From Homalodisca vitripennis (lineage: Eukaryota; Arthropoda; Insecta; Hemiptera; Cicadellidae), in the NCBI RefSeq assembly GCF_021130785.1, contig NC_060214.1, forward strand, positions 40,345,001 to 40,409,000: a stretch of 64,000 nt of DNA, given 5' to 3'. Positions 11,034 through 22,849 of the stretch are shown here, piece after piece; the stretch's first letter is position 1, and the number at the start of each line of letters is the position of its first letter. Below the pieces are notes generated by a model. It did no database searches, was not told the DNA's origin, and saw nothing but the letters and a program-made list of their open reading frames with translations. The translations under genes were made by a program, and so were the position numbers.

Positions 11034-13520
11034 CCCCATTGATACAAGTATTCAAGGTATATTTTAACTTGCGTTAAACTGAAAGTATTGAGCCGGTTCA
11101 AAGTCTTGAGCCCAGTTATCTCCCCGGCTCATGTATGTGTATTTATATAGTACATGTAAGTGTTGTTCGTTGTGGCTGCAGAAGGCACTGACTGTATTGT
11201 TTCAGAGCGCTCTGCACATCCTTTTCAGAGTGGCAAGGAACTTCTGATATTCTTGTATGTTAGTGGAAGTACGTGTAATACAATTTTGCATTTCAATTTA
11301 TTTTGTTATTTCCTTTATAATTTTCCCACTAACATGTTGGCGTAAGTTCTACGTTTCACACTGACGAGGTCCAGGCGAGGAACTCTTGCCTCCTGCTGCT
11401 TTTTTATCATGGGTGGTCGCAGACATTAGATTCCAGGGTTTTCCTGCTCTGCTGGAAAACTGGCCCCCATGATGAGCTGAATAATTGTATTGAGCTAAGT
11501 AATACCCTGCTATTTGTTTAATTTATTTATTTTGTTATTGTTGCCATTATAGTTTATATTTTGTTATTTAGTTTAAATGCTATTTAGTTTTATTTCTTGG
11601 TTTTCATAAGGAGCCCGCCCTTAGCCGAATGATACCGGATGGAATTGGCAGTTATTGTTTTAAATTGTGGCTGTTAATAATTGTTTATTAATCCAGGTGC
11701 ACTTGAGACACATGACAAATTTTGGGTTAACTATAGTAATAAGTTTTTTTTTTATTTTGACAGCCCAATATTGTTATTTCGACATAAGGGTTCTTATCTT
11801 GGTTAAAGATGTCTTTTTCTACTCTGTGTTGGTGGGGAATTTGGTATTTAGTAAATGAATCTGAACACGCTATTCACGGTGTTTTCCCCTTCTAGGTTTA
11901 CTTCTGTTCCGCCATCCCGTTTGCCACCATGGGTGCTCGCTTCCTAATTGTCTACTTTGGGTATGCGAACGGGGATGTGCGGTTTCAGTATATTTGCAGT
12001 CGAACGATGTAACATAGTTCAGGTTTGTTTTAATTTGTTTGGCATTTTAACTATAACAGCTGACATATAGTAAATCACAACACTTATGCGTTGTAAGTTT
12101 TTGGAATGTCAAGTGGATTTGTCACCCTTGGGGGTTGACAATCATAATACAGACCTCACTCACGCGCTTCGGGCGAGAGAGACAGCGAGCAATGGCCATG
12201 AACGCCTGCCTACCAGTCGTCTTTTTGAACGGCTAATTTTTTATAGTCTTAAAATAGTTCTCATCGCTTTCCTTGTTGACGCCAGTAGTGTATTAGTGAC
12301 TTATGTTATTAATAAAAATACAGATAGTGGTAGTACTAACAAAAATAAAATACAAGTACAAAACCTTTTAATCGCTGATTTTACCATTTAGAAATATTAT
12401 AATTCTTAAAAGTGATGAAATTTTACTTGCTGGTACCTACTGTAATACACTTCTCCGGTTTTGTTTCACCCAAAATTGTATAAGACGCATACAAAATTAG
12501 ATGCTATCGAAATGTGTTTTATAGTTGATAATGAAATTTCAATCCTCTGGTGATGAACTTCTGATATATCTCAGGCTATGAAATAACGAATTAATTTATT
12601 TTATAAAATATTGTAATCAAATGTTAAACATAACTGTAAGCCATAATCAAAGTAAAGAAATATCGTGGTCATTTAAATAATATCTGGCTTGAAATTTTGT
12701 AATTTTCAATGGTTTATTTTACACACTAGAACACGTTTTGTTTACATACATTTCAGGTTTAAAATATAAATAAAGAATAATAATAGTAAAATAGAATTGG
12801 TGATAATTTTTTAGGTTGCCAATAGCAACAACAAAGCCCCTGGCATGGTCAAAATTAAACTCTAGCGATAAGTTTTATGTTCAAACTTCTTTAATTTATA
12901 ATAACTATTAATTCGGATGGTGCATTGATATCTAAAATATAAGCATCTTGAAGTTCTCGATTGTTAGTTTCTAATTTCCTGATTAAGAAACTTTGGCTAT
13001 TCAAATTAATTATTTGTCTTTCAACATTTCCGCCAAATTTGTTATGTGAAATGTTAACAAAAATATTGTGTAACCGTGCCTCCCCTGTTAGATCTCAGAT
13101 TGCTGCATGTAATAGTTTGTCTAAAACTGTAGTCTAACCCAAAAGAATGTCTAATATGGCAATAGAGTCCACTAGTATGATGACATTAAAATCGCAGAAA
13201 AACAAAATAGATATATCTTTCTTTAATTTACATTCGTATAATTTCATTAACTATAACGATAGTTACTAAACCGATCGCTGTAACGTCTTTCTCCCACACT
13301 TTGTGCATGAAAACTCAAAATTACACAACCAATGCAACGAAATATCATGCTTTGTAAGTTATATTTTACCTAAAGGTCATATTTTGTATATCTATATTTG
13401 TTCATTGCCGAGCGTTTGCTGCGTCTATGCGCAATACACGTAGTGGACGTTTCTACCGCTCAGCCGCGGTAAAAACACACAATTAATAATTGTATGTCTC
13501 AAAATTTGTGTAGTTGTATA
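11034..13520. other. No recognisable gene
   Basis: Mixed AT-rich DNA. 11890-12250 is GC-richer and includes a 101-codon plus-strand frame (12086-12391) of unknown character. Its composition becomes AT-rich half way, so I do not call it a gene. Confidence 0.35.
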
Positions 13521-13549
13521 GAAGAAGAAGAAGAAGAAGACGAAGAAAT
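13521..13549. repeat. (GAA)n microsatellite
   Basis: A run of GAA units ending in CGAAGAA. Confidence 0.9.
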
Positions 13550-14253
13550 GTAATTTTATTTAAAACAAAACAATTGATTAATCAGGTGGCAAGCATGAAA
13601 CCAAGCATAAACAAACACACTACAGCAATGGCCTATGGGCCGTCTGCTGGGTTGGCTATTATAACGTGAGAAGTTCCAGTATTGTTTAGTTTTGAGATAA
13701 AAAAAATATCAGCCTCCGAATTCTGAAAAGTATAAAATGAAAATTAAAATAGTATAAAATTATAAATTAAAATAGTATAAAATGATAAATAAAATATGTA
13801 TTTGCATTAAATTTAAGAGCAAATGTAAATTAATACATTACAAATATAAACAATACTTTACTAAATATTAATAACAATAAACAATATACAAAGTTGCAAT
13901 GACGATTACCGCATTGGATAAAACAATTGTAACCACAACCTATAATTTGCACACAATAATACAATTAAAAACATAAGAAATTTAAGAGTTCTACAAAGTT
14001 CTACAACAAAGTAATACGCGTGGCGTGATAAATGTCTAAAGAGTGGCAAGGTGGTTTTCAGCTGTAGCCTGTGCTAGTGTGACGTGTGATTGTGATCCTC
14101 GTACTTGTGATTATTTGTGCTCGGTACTTGCATCCTGTGCAGTGACAACGCCTGGACTGGACTCCAAGCAGCTTTTGTTTATGTTTGAACCCTTTTCTTT
14201 CCCTTCCAAACTTCTTTCTGTTCTTTATTTTTGTACGTTTTTAATACCTCCCC
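13550..14253. other. No gene seen
   Basis: AT-rich to 14030. 14043-14250 is GC-richer and holds the start of a plus-strand frame (14043-14387) that continues into the repeat tail at 14254. Its translation is cysteine-rich and unfamiliar. It probably belongs to the same element as that tail. Confidence 0.35.
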
Positions 14254-14375
14254 TACCTGACGAAGAGGATAGATTCAAATCCGCGAAACGTTGTGTTGTA
14301 TCTTTTATAACCTATAACGATGGCAAATGTCCGAAATCCTGTCACACTTTAATTTTTGAACAACAATCAAAACCC
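14254..14375 (+). repeat. Recurrent repeat tail, copy 1
   Basis: Shares a hairpin-like motif (AGGATAGATTCAAATCC here) and a long common tail around ATAACCTATAACGATGGCAA with 28935-29045. Both copies lie on the same strand after a T-rich stretch, like the 3' end of one retroelement family. I suspect a Penelope-like or LINE 3' UTR but cannot prove it. Confidence 0.55.
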
Positions 14376-14417
14376 TCAGAGCATTAAATAAAACATTACT
14401 GCTATTATTATCGGTCG

Positions 14418-16010
14418 TTGTTATACACTAAACTTAGACGTCATCTCCTGCAAGTACACAGTAGAGAAGAAGGTGTAAGAAATATCATACATTTGCAACA
14501 GAAAAGTAAAGAAAGATTAGGAGAACTTGCTGCAATAAGAACAACGGGAGCAGCATCTACAACGCTCTACAAAGTTTGCCCCAGTACTCGTAATGCATAT
14601 TAACTAATACATTGCTTATCAGGTTCTATTTTAAAATCTATCTAAAATAAAATTTTATATCGGCATGTGAAGAAATGCCCAAGAGTGCCATCTGTTACCT
14701 ATACAAATGGAGAAGGAGGTATAAGTGGAGGACAAGTACGTAGATCATATTACATTAAATCAAGAAATAATATGTGGAATAGGTAAAATGGAAATAAGAT
14801 GTAAAAATTAATTCGAAGGGAGCTTAGACTTGAAGTTGAGGCCCTAATAGAGGGTAAAAAGGGTGAATTACAAACTATGGCAGATTTATTTACAACCGGA
14901 AAACCTTCAAGTAACGCTTGAAGCAATTAAAAAGTTGATCCAGTATGTAAATGACAGATTCTCCAGACTTCAAATGGTACTCAGCATTTGTCTCATTTTA
15001 AAAACCATCGCGAGACAGTCTTCTTCAAAACGTATGCAAATGTCTTGAAGTGTTTCGAACGAATGTCCCAATATCGAACCAGATTAGAAGGCAATTGGAC
15101 GAAAACGGGTGGAATAAAACCGGAGCATTACCATTAACGGGTGATGTAATAAAAATGAACAACTATATAAAAGAAACTATCTCAAAATCACAAACCTAAT
15201 TGAAAAAGGAAATTAATTTTCAAAAATGAAGTAATATGAGGTAAGCAACTTTGTTACGAGTACTAAGTCTCAACAAAAGAGTAGATGAAGTCCAGAGAAT
15301 CTTAATCGAGGATTATAAAAAAGCCCACGACGTTGAAAACGTGAAAGCTACTTATAATTCAATATAAATAGTATATTGAGTCGAGAAAAGTTGTCAGCTC
15401 TCAGTAAATGAGACTTCGTGGGGTTCGTGGAAACCGTGCAAAGGTCATAACTATTCTGCTGACAAAATTGATGGTGGAAATTTATAGACAATCTAATCTC
15501 TTTGCAAGTAATTGCAGGAATCCCAGCAACAAATATTTTTGCATTTGCAAAAAAGGATAACAAGCAGTTCGAACATCTCTAGCTATAACGATATTTGCAT
15601 ATGCTTGAAAGCGCAAAGCTTACTCACACGACCCGAGATGAGAAAGCACGTTGCAACAATGACGCAGGCTTTCAAGGAACTGCATCTTTCCGGATCTCAC
15701 TGTTTTAGCTTGCTTCCTTGGAAACAGTCTGCAATTGCATAATCAGTTTTACCGACTCCCAGATGAAGTTTTGCATTTAGCGAAGACAAGTAAGCTCTTG
15801 ATGGGTATAGATAGATCAAGGCAAAACACATTTGCTAAAATGAAGAGGCTTGATGAATTAGACGTCATAATTGATTAAATTAAATTAGCCACTGAAGAAA
15901 GTGATGAACCTACAGTACACGTACCTTTCGTAAATATAAAACGTATAAATGAATCAGTAGCATATTTTAAACGTAGTCATAGAAGATATTCAGAAGTGGT
16001 TAAAAATGTA
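14418..16010 (+). pseudogene. Tyrosine-recombinase-like transposon protein, decayed
   Basis: Scattered over three frames are blocks of one protein in the right order. First comes LYTKLRRHLLQVHSREEGV (14421), similar to a zinc-finger-like N-terminus. A middle with HYIKETISKSQ-like and LNKRVDEVQRILIEDYKKAH follows (15170-15330). Then TRPEMRKHVATMTQAFKELH (15630-15690), and finally FYRLPDEVLHLAKTSKLL (15747-15800). The R-x-H-x-x-T core followed by a tyrosine helix resembles the C-terminal catalytic part of tyrosine recombinases, as in Crypton-type transposons. The family name is inference. Stops and frameshifts throughout rule out function. No introns or terminal repeats were found. Confidence 0.5.
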
Positions 16011-16203
16011 TAGGACACATTTTCCTACAAATTTTTCAACTACTTCTTAATATAATACAATGTATTTTATTATTAGTATAATATCACTTAACTTTATTTA
16101 TGTTATAAAAACAAAACAAAATCTTCTTGAAATATTTAGTATGTTTCTAAGTAAATTCTACAATGTTTTTGTAATGAGAATTTAGTAATCGTGGGATCAT
16201 AAT

Positions 16204-16480
16204 TATATATATATATATATATTTCAAGTCTTTATTTATCAATAAACAATAAATCAATATTAAGATATCGCTAGAGATGGTATATTGTCCCAAAACAAAA
16301 TATAAAATGTCGGAACGCATAAAAAGCAGAAAATTAAACGGAAAACTAGGACAACACCAGAGAAAGTGCATTTGAGAAAGGTATTCAAGCAACGTTTGGG
16401 CAATTAATTGCACTCTTCCTACTCTTCTGGGGTGCAACGATATACGTAAATGATTTTCAGTATTAAAGAAATCTGTCAAT
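16204..16480 (-). mobile_element. LINE 3' end fragment with (TA)n tail
   Basis: Read on the minus strand, a frame ending near 16150 and containing LRISLHPRRVGRVQLIAQTL is followed by AATAAA-type signals (16225-16255) and a (TA)n tail at 16222-16204. This is the layout of a 5'-truncated retroelement 3' end. The protein text is unfamiliar, so the class is open. Confidence 0.35.
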
Positions 16481-17248
16481 CATCAACATGGATTAATAAT
16501 CAAAATTTTAATAAACGATAGTATAATTAGCTCCTTTTCTAGTTTCCTTTAATCTTCATCGAGAATTGTTTAGTTTCAATAGTGGAGTCGTATTTAATTT
16601 GTGCACGAAGGCTATATTTCTTAGTTCAGTTTAATTGACTACAGTAATTTTGATATCCATGGAATGATACACAATTGACTTATTGTTTCTTGTGTAACAA
16701 TATAACTGTTTTATTGGCAGTTATTTTCCATTCAGCTACTTACCTATTGTTCAAATATAAGTCAGACAACCGATAAGACGCTTTATTTTCAAGCAGACTT
16801 TGAAGCGTATAAATTGGTTTTATAAGTTTTTTTTTAGGTTTCAGCATGTCGGAGTGATATTTTATCGAACATTAAACACATAATATTTGTCCAACGTGTG
16901 TTTTCTTTAAGTTGTATAACCATTAATTAGTAGCGTAACACATTTTGTGCATACAGTTTGATTACTTTTAAGCTCCTGTTGTTCTAATAATCTAATAATG
17001 TTTTTACCCTTTTTATACAGATACGTATAATTTTATGATTCGTACACTAAGACTTGTGGCAATGGTGCCATATGGTTTGGTGTCTAGCAATGATCACATG
17101 GTATTGATCGTAATTATTAAGACAGTCTGTTTGTTTACTTTGAATATTTTGTACAGTCAATTTATTACACTCAATAAACAAGGATCTCGTTAACCTTGAC
17201 ATACAAGTTTAATTATTTAATAGGAATCAACACATCCTTTTCCTATAT
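16481..17248. other. AT-rich, possible decayed LTR at its right end
   Basis: No gene. Because 17249 resembles a primer-binding site followed by gag, the bases just before it (roughly 17050-17248) may be the remains of a 5' LTR. No matching 3' LTR was seen in the window. Confidence 0.3.
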
Positions 17249-18020
17249 TGGTGACTCCGACTTGATCTGAACACGCTAACTAGAAGCGTGCTGATATATT
17301 TGTGTGCCAAAGACGTGTGTTTCTACCTACGTTTATCAAGGTTAACCTCCGACCAATATGCAGCAGATCAGCGTCCTTTGCCAAGAGAACGAACAACTCC
17401 AGAAGCAGATCGAAGAATTATCTACAGCAGCAGAATCGAGGTGCAAATGCAGAGCTGCAGCAACCGTCGTCAGCACCAGTGATCATCGTCCTGATGTATG
17501 TACATCGTGTTGCTGTCAAGTTTGCTGTCGTGTTGCCTTTTTCATCAGACAAACCGAACCAGTGGTTTGCCCCGACAGACTCTCAATTCACAATCTTCGA
17601 CGTCACGAACGAGGTAACGGAGTTCCACCATGTTGTTTCTCAATTGGACACACATATTGCTGCAGAAATCGAGGATATTTTAACAGATCGTTCTGCGCAA
17701 AATCCATACACGTTCGGCCTACAAAACTAATCGAACGGTTATCTTCGACTGAAGAACTTGTGCGCCAATAGATCAGCGAGGAAGAGCTCGAAGACCGCAA
17801 ACCGTCTCAATTTCTTCGTTATCTCCGTTCGAGCTGGTGAGATCGTCGTGCAGTATAACCTCCTAAGGAAGGTCTGGCTTTAACGGCACGCGTCCAACGT
17901 TCTTGCGATCCTCACAACTCAGTTGGAATTGATACTCAAAAGACTAGCGGAACTCGCTTACAAGATCTTAGAAGTCGCTTCGAGCACACCATCGATCTCT
18001 GCAAACACCGTACAGCGTTA
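17249..18020 (+). pseudogene. Ty3/gypsy-type gag remnant
   Basis: TGGTGACTCCGACTTGATCT at 17249 looks like a tRNA primer-binding site. Downstream, in shifting frames, lie VAVKFAVVLPFSSDKPNQWF, then FHHVVSQLDTHIAAEIEDIL (17622-17680), LIERLSSTEELV (17730-17765) and ILTTQLELILKRLAELAYKI (17900-17960). Published insect gypsy-type Gag proteins have this series of blocks: a WF-containing start, a YVVSxLD helix, an LIxRLS block and a final LAELADKI helix. At least three frame changes and a stop (17728) break it. No protease, reverse transcriptase or integrase follows, so the element is a 5' remnant. Confidence 0.75.
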
Positions 18021-18914
18021 CAAAGGTTCCGAGAGCATTATTTTGGTTGCAGTTGCCAATTTACAAAAATGTAACCTGGGTAAGGGGCTTCATCGAAAGT
18101 CCTCATTTTGGATTAGTAATACCTGATGGACCCTTAGCGAGAAGTTATCCTAGATCCGTACAAGACTCATACGCCAAAAACCAAATAGTACGTTGAGGCA
18201 GCATGGGATTTCCCGAAGCCTATTAGCCTAGAGCTAACAGTCAGAAAAGAAAGAAAATTTACAAAAGCAAATTGACGGAAGAGTCTTGACTTCTCGCTCT
18301 GGCCTGCGTTTTTGATCTCGTAGCTCGAAACGTAATTGCAACTAAGACAGTCGAGCTCCTACCACGAAACGCTGAACCTTAGGATCGAATTAGCTGGTAT
18401 CGTTCAAAATTAAACAAAAAAACCGCAAAAAAGTGTGTTCCAGATTGCAGTTTTTCGGGAAACGATGAAAAAAACAGTGCGTAAGGACGGCATCTGGCTG
18501 TTTTTCACCTAATCCGTCTCATTGTAGTTGATAACACATGAAAACACAACTTTCTAATTTATTGGTACTGGTTCTGATTTATGTTTTTTTCTCGTTGTTT
18601 TCTTCGTGAACATCGTTTCCCTGTAAACTACGAGCTGAATGCCGCAAATTGAAGCAGAATCAAGACCTACGGTTTTATAACCTTGAATCTTAGATCGATG
18701 GTGTTGATGTGCCTATAATTGGTTCTCGTTTTATTGCTCATTATCATCTTTTACCCGATTGTTGTACAAAACCCATTATCATTGGAACTACCGATCTTCA
18801 TGCTTTAGGTTTACCACGAACTTTTCGCAAATCAGCATAAACATTGTGAGATGATTCTTCACATTTTTCTACTTTCATTTCTGAGCGAAAAATCAATCAC
18901 AAAACTGTTCAAAT
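18021..18914. other. No recognisable gene
   Basis: Moderately GC-rich to about 18480, then AT-rich. 18650-18830 reads like broken protein (FYNLESxIDGVDVPIIGSRF in shifting frames) and may be the start of the Penelope-like fragment that follows. Too decayed to call. Confidence 0.3.
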
Positions 18915-19160
18915 TTGTACAGCTTCTAGACAACTGTCATTTGATCATTATCAAACTGATTGTAACAATTGTGATTTAAAATACATTGGCCAAACAAAAA
19001 GTAAATTTAAAAAGAGAGCTAAGGAACATAGAGCATGTTTAAAATACCAACAAGAAGAAAGATCGGCCTTGGCAAACAAAACATACACTTCAAACTGGAC
19101 ACTCTTTTTCAAATGCAACATTATTAAAAGAAGTGCAAAATAAAAAAAAATCCTCGGCGC
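18915..19160 (+). pseudogene. Penelope-like GIY-YIG endonuclease fragment
   Basis: The plus strand reads CTASRQLSFDHYQTDCNNC, then LKYIGQTKSKFKKRAKEHRA (about 18985-19040). This is the Cys-x-x-Cys, YIGQT, Arg/Glu-His arrangement of the GIY-YIG endonuclease found at the C-terminus of Penelope-like retroelements. It differs from the nearly intact copy at 34.8 kb (DYIGSTTNTLRKRMTGHRF), so it comes from another lineage. Only this domain survives. Confidence 0.6.
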
Positions 19161-19629
19161 ATATGAAACAATTTTTATGAAAAAAAACCAAAATAATCTA
19201 GTAAATAACGAACCTGGGACTTTTCAAAATTCACCGTTACTTTATTTGATCTAACTAAATATCAACCTTATTTTTTATATCAACCAAAATTGTTTATATT
19301 GTTATTTTAACCACTTTTATTCAGTTATGTGGGTCTGATGCTCATTGAGTACGTAAGGCCTCACAGAAATATAAAAAAGTATATTATTGGAGTGTTTGTT
19401 GTAAACTAATGACTAATTCCAATAAGAACAGAGCTTCTAGAATGTAATAATTGAAATGTCTTTGATGTTTAGCATGCAGAAATAAACACATATTATATAT
19501 AAAATTGGGATTTATTTATTTACTATTTTAACATATAAAACAAATTATTCGAGAAAAATAAATAATGTTCTGGTGAAAACATACACATGCGCGCACACAC
19601 GCACGCACGTGCTTATCTTGAGCTCCCGA
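19161..19629. other. No gene; CA/CG-rich microsatellite at 19584-19612
   Basis: AT-rich, with a short ACACATGCGCGCACACACGC run just before the LINE that starts near 19630. Confidence 0.45.
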
Positions 19630-19638
19630 CGTATCATC

Positions 19639-20050
19639 ATGGCTCTTTGTTCGAAATGTAGTAACCCAATTCCGCAGGATTCGGATTATGTTAAGTGTTC
19701 TATGTGTTTGTGTAACCTTCATTTTGAGTATACTGGTGTTGAGGAAGCAGTATGGTGTGAAAAGAAAGAATAATTGAAATGCAAAAATTGTGCTACTAAG
19801 TAAGTCATAGAGTAGCAAAGACACTAGCCTCTCTTAAGAATTATTAAAAAATTTGCATAAAGACCTTTAAAAATTATGGAGGACGCTACTAAACAACAAT
19901 TTTCCACGTGTGGGTAAAGCCTTAATAAACAAATAGAGGAGTTAAAGGAGTCTGCAAACTTCATTTTCTCTCAGGTTGACGAACTTGAGGGAAAGTTAAC
20001 CCAATCACTGAGCAAAGTTGAGGTCCTTGAAAGGAACAATGGAGATTTCG
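19639..20050 (+). pseudogene. LINE ORF1 with N-terminal zinc finger
   Basis: ATG at 19639 opens MALCSKCSNPIPQDSDYVKC with the pattern CxxC...CxxC...H. This is a PHD-like finger seen at the start of ORF1 in many insect LINEs and related elements. The frame stops at 19771, and text downstream (QIEELKESANFIFSQVDELE near 19935-19995, then LTQSLSKVEVLERNNGDF) is a coiled coil in another frame. The SINE starts directly after it. ORF1 normally binds element RNA. This copy is broken. Confidence 0.55.
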
Positions 20051-20054
20051 TTGT

Positions 20055-20296
20055 AATTTTTTTTTAAAGGAGAGACCGATCCCCTTTTAAGCCTTATTCT
20101 GTCCGTCCTCATGGGCCTCTGGCCTGTGCGAGGATCTTATCAAACAGAATAAGGGGGAGAGTCGATAAAGTACGAGGTTGATAGTACTGATAAAAAGATA
20201 AAAAGTGCAACGGTCACAGACAGGATTTGAACCTGCGCTATCTCTAACTCAGACCCAAAGTCCAACGACTTATACCGCTCGGCCATCGACACTCCC
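20055..20296 (-). mobile_element. tRNA-derived SINE, copy 1
   Basis: The minus strand begins GGGAGTGTCGATGGCCGAGC at 20296, with an A-box-like TGGCCGAGCGG and a B box GGTTCAAATCC. The head of about 85 nt has a long variable arm, as in Leu/Ser-type tRNAs. A unique body follows, and a poly(A) tail is seen as the T run at 20056-20065. It is nearly identical to 26875-27106 on the other strand. It interrupts the LINE between ORF1 and ORF2. Confidence 0.9.
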
Positions 20297-20313
20297 AATT
20301 CAGAATAGAAAGT

Positions 20314-22246
20314 ATGGATCAGTACCTACAAATAGAAGACGTTCCCGAAGTTGCATTTGAACAGATGACATATTTGATAACAACAAATGTTAAAACGTTT
20401 CTTGCAAACATTAGAAGTGTGAAAAAACAATTTGAGGAACTTGTTCTTTATTTAAATGCTTCAAATAATAAATATGCCATAATAATCCGAAATGAAGTGC
20501 GGCTCTTGAGTGTTGAGGGGGGGGGGTGGCGGTACCAGCTTGCAGGTTACGACATGTTGTTGCAGCAAAGGCCTGATAACACAGCTGCGTTGTCATCATA
20601 TACGAGTACGTGACTCTGGCCAGTCCTGCTCCAACCGACTTCTACTCCTCAACATTCCACAACTCGTGCATATCAACATTGATCTTTGTTTCAATAATGT
20701 TAATTATAAACTTGCCGTTTATGGAATATATCGTCGTGTAATGATTTAAATACGATAATTTCAAGAAAGAATCTATACATATCTTAAAATTAACAAATAA
20801 TCCAACGGTTATTATTGGAGACATTAATATATGTACTTTGCGCAGTAAAGGCTCAGAGCGAGATTACTTGTATATTAGGTATATTATTTGGTATATGGGT
20901 TTGAGATTGTTATTAAAACCCCAACTAGAATAGTCAACAACTCAGTTTCGTGTGCAGATCAATCAGGAATTATTCTAAAAGCTTACGTTTTGAATATAGT
21001 GTTAATGTTCTGGGTATAACAGATCACTACGCATTAGATGTTTTTGTATATTTGGTATATGGGTTTCAGATTGTTATTAAAACCCCAACTAGAATAGTCA
21101 ACAACTCAGTTTCGTGTTCAGACCAATCAGGAATTATTCTAAAAGCTTACGTTTTGAATATAGTGTTAATGTTCTGGGTATAACAGATCACTACGCATTA
21201 GATGTTTTTGTATATTTGGTATATGGGTTTGAGATTGTTATTAAAACCCCAACTAGAATAGTCAACAACTCAGTTTCGTGTTCAGACCAATCAGGAATTA
21301 TTCTAAAAGCTTACGTTTTGAATATAGTGTTAATGTTCTGGGTATAACAGATCACTACGCGTTAGATGTTTTTGTATATTTGGTATATGGGTTTGAGATT
21401 GTTATTAAAACCCCAACTAGAATAGTCAACAACTCAGTTTCGTGTGCAGACCAATCAGGAATTATTCTAAAAGCTTACGTTTTGAATATAGTGTTAATGT
21501 TCTGGGTATAACAGATCACTACGCATTAGATGTTTTTGTATCAGTTACGCAAGATAAAAATAATCACGTTAAATGTATTAAACTAGTAGACAACACAATG
21601 TTAATACATTTGGTACTGGCAGACTAGTGTAGTGTTTGTAATACCAGAGATGTTAATTAATAGATGTATAAGTAGTTTTTATGAATTTTACAACTATTTC
21701 CATGAGAATTACTGTATTTAAAAAGATAAAGAGTACAAACAGAAGGAGGCGTGAACTGGCAACTGATCATCTGTTTAGATTAATTAATAGGATAAACGAA
21801 ATTTATATGAGATACACTAATGGTAACTGGAACTTAGTTTTAAAATTAGAATATAAGAATATGCCGAATGTGGTAACAGAGCTAAATTATTATTCGGCTC
21901 TGAAAGTTGATTTCCGTGTTGATAGAAAAACAAATATTGGAGTGCAGTGGAAGGAGTAATAAAACAAAACAAGAATTTACTTGATCAGGCAAGAGTAAAC
22001 AATGATGTAATTTAGGTATCAGCAGGAAATGAGTTAGTTGTTGCAAATGCTTTTAATGAATATTTTACCTCTTCTGTCCATGAGTTACGGTGCACTGAGT
22101 TTGGCATTTACCTTTTTTTATGAGAATTGTTCAGAAAATGACGTAATTTTTAAATAATTTTAGTACAGATTGCAATGAGGTGATCGATGTTGTAAAACGT
22201 ATGAAAAATAAATATTCGTGTGGTACAGATTTACTGTTAGATAAAA
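20314..22246 (+). pseudogene. LINE ORF2, endonuclease and start of RT, broken
   Basis: Blocks in order: NVKTFLANIRSVKKQFEELV (20383-20445), YQLAGYDMLLQQRPDNTA (20534-20588), YVRDSGQSC in a neighbouring frame, LVHINIDLCFNNVNYKLAVY (20660-20720), GFEIVIKTPTRIVNNSVSC and YSVNVLGITDHYALDVF. The last carries the Asp-His pair of the apurinic-type endonuclease. The end reads CNEVIDVVKRMKNKYSCGTD (22170-22230), the region just before the reverse-transcriptase core. Frame changes occur in almost every block. The catalytic core of the reverse transcriptase is absent. Confidence 0.65.
20886..21541 (+). repeat. Four tandem copies of a 164-bp unit
   Basis: Unit starts at 20886, 21050, 21214 and 21378, exactly 164 bp apart, with only one to three base differences between copies. 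The unit covers the C-terminal part of the LINE endonuclease (GFEIVIKTPTR to TDHYALDVF). Because 164 is not a multiple of three, each copy shifts the frame. The high identity points to recent slippage or unequal exchange. Confidence 0.97.
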
Positions 22247-22849
22247 TAATGAAATCCCAAAAAATCTCACGGCATACGAAAAACAGTTAAAAAACAGTCC
22301 TAAAATTATGAACAACTCCACATTCGGAAACGGCCAAAAAGGAAGCCTATGCAGCTTTTTAATGTGGAACTTTACCAAAAATTACCTTAAATGAAACTGC
22401 CATTAATCATCATGTAAACAACGTGAAGAGAGAATGGCACAGTCAACAATGACTTTGATCACAAAGTTAAGAAATTTTTAGGCAATTAAAAAATAGATAA
22501 CATCGACTCGACAGTCAAGCTGGTTGGTTTCATCAGGCATCTCTTACATACAGATGCAGATATGCTTCTTATCAGCTGGGGTTGTGGCCAACAATAAACC
22601 GTTAATAGTGCATTAATCATTGTTCGCAGAAATCACATCTTCTTATCACCGAACAATTCTTGTAGAGTGTAAGCACCTTTAGTTGATTATTGTAATTAAT
22701 TCTATTTAAACCTGTGTCAGTATCAAGGAAATAGTCGAATAATACAAACCCAAAACGGCACTATCTGAAGTTGAAAGAATTAATATACAGATTATGGTAG
22801 GATACGACAATTTACAGAGATTATCAAAATTAAATTGGTGATTTTGGAA

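Larger units (their letters stand above)
19630..22248 (+). mobile_element. Decayed LINE with SINE insertion and tandem expansion
   Basis: One retroelement can be followed on the plus strand. A Cys-rich finger and coiled-coil ORF1 (19639-20050) come first, then an endonuclease region (20314-21545), then decayed reverse-transcriptase-like text up to LLLDKIM at 22246. It is broken by a SINE (20055-20296), by a four-fold 164-bp tandem expansion in the endonuclease (20886-21541), and by an IS630-type element inserted at 22249. Confidence 0.65.

Noticed and set aside
11861..11873. Second gypsy leader, from a TCTGAACACGCTA match to 17267
   Set aside because: A match this short is expected by chance in 64 kb, and no gag follows.
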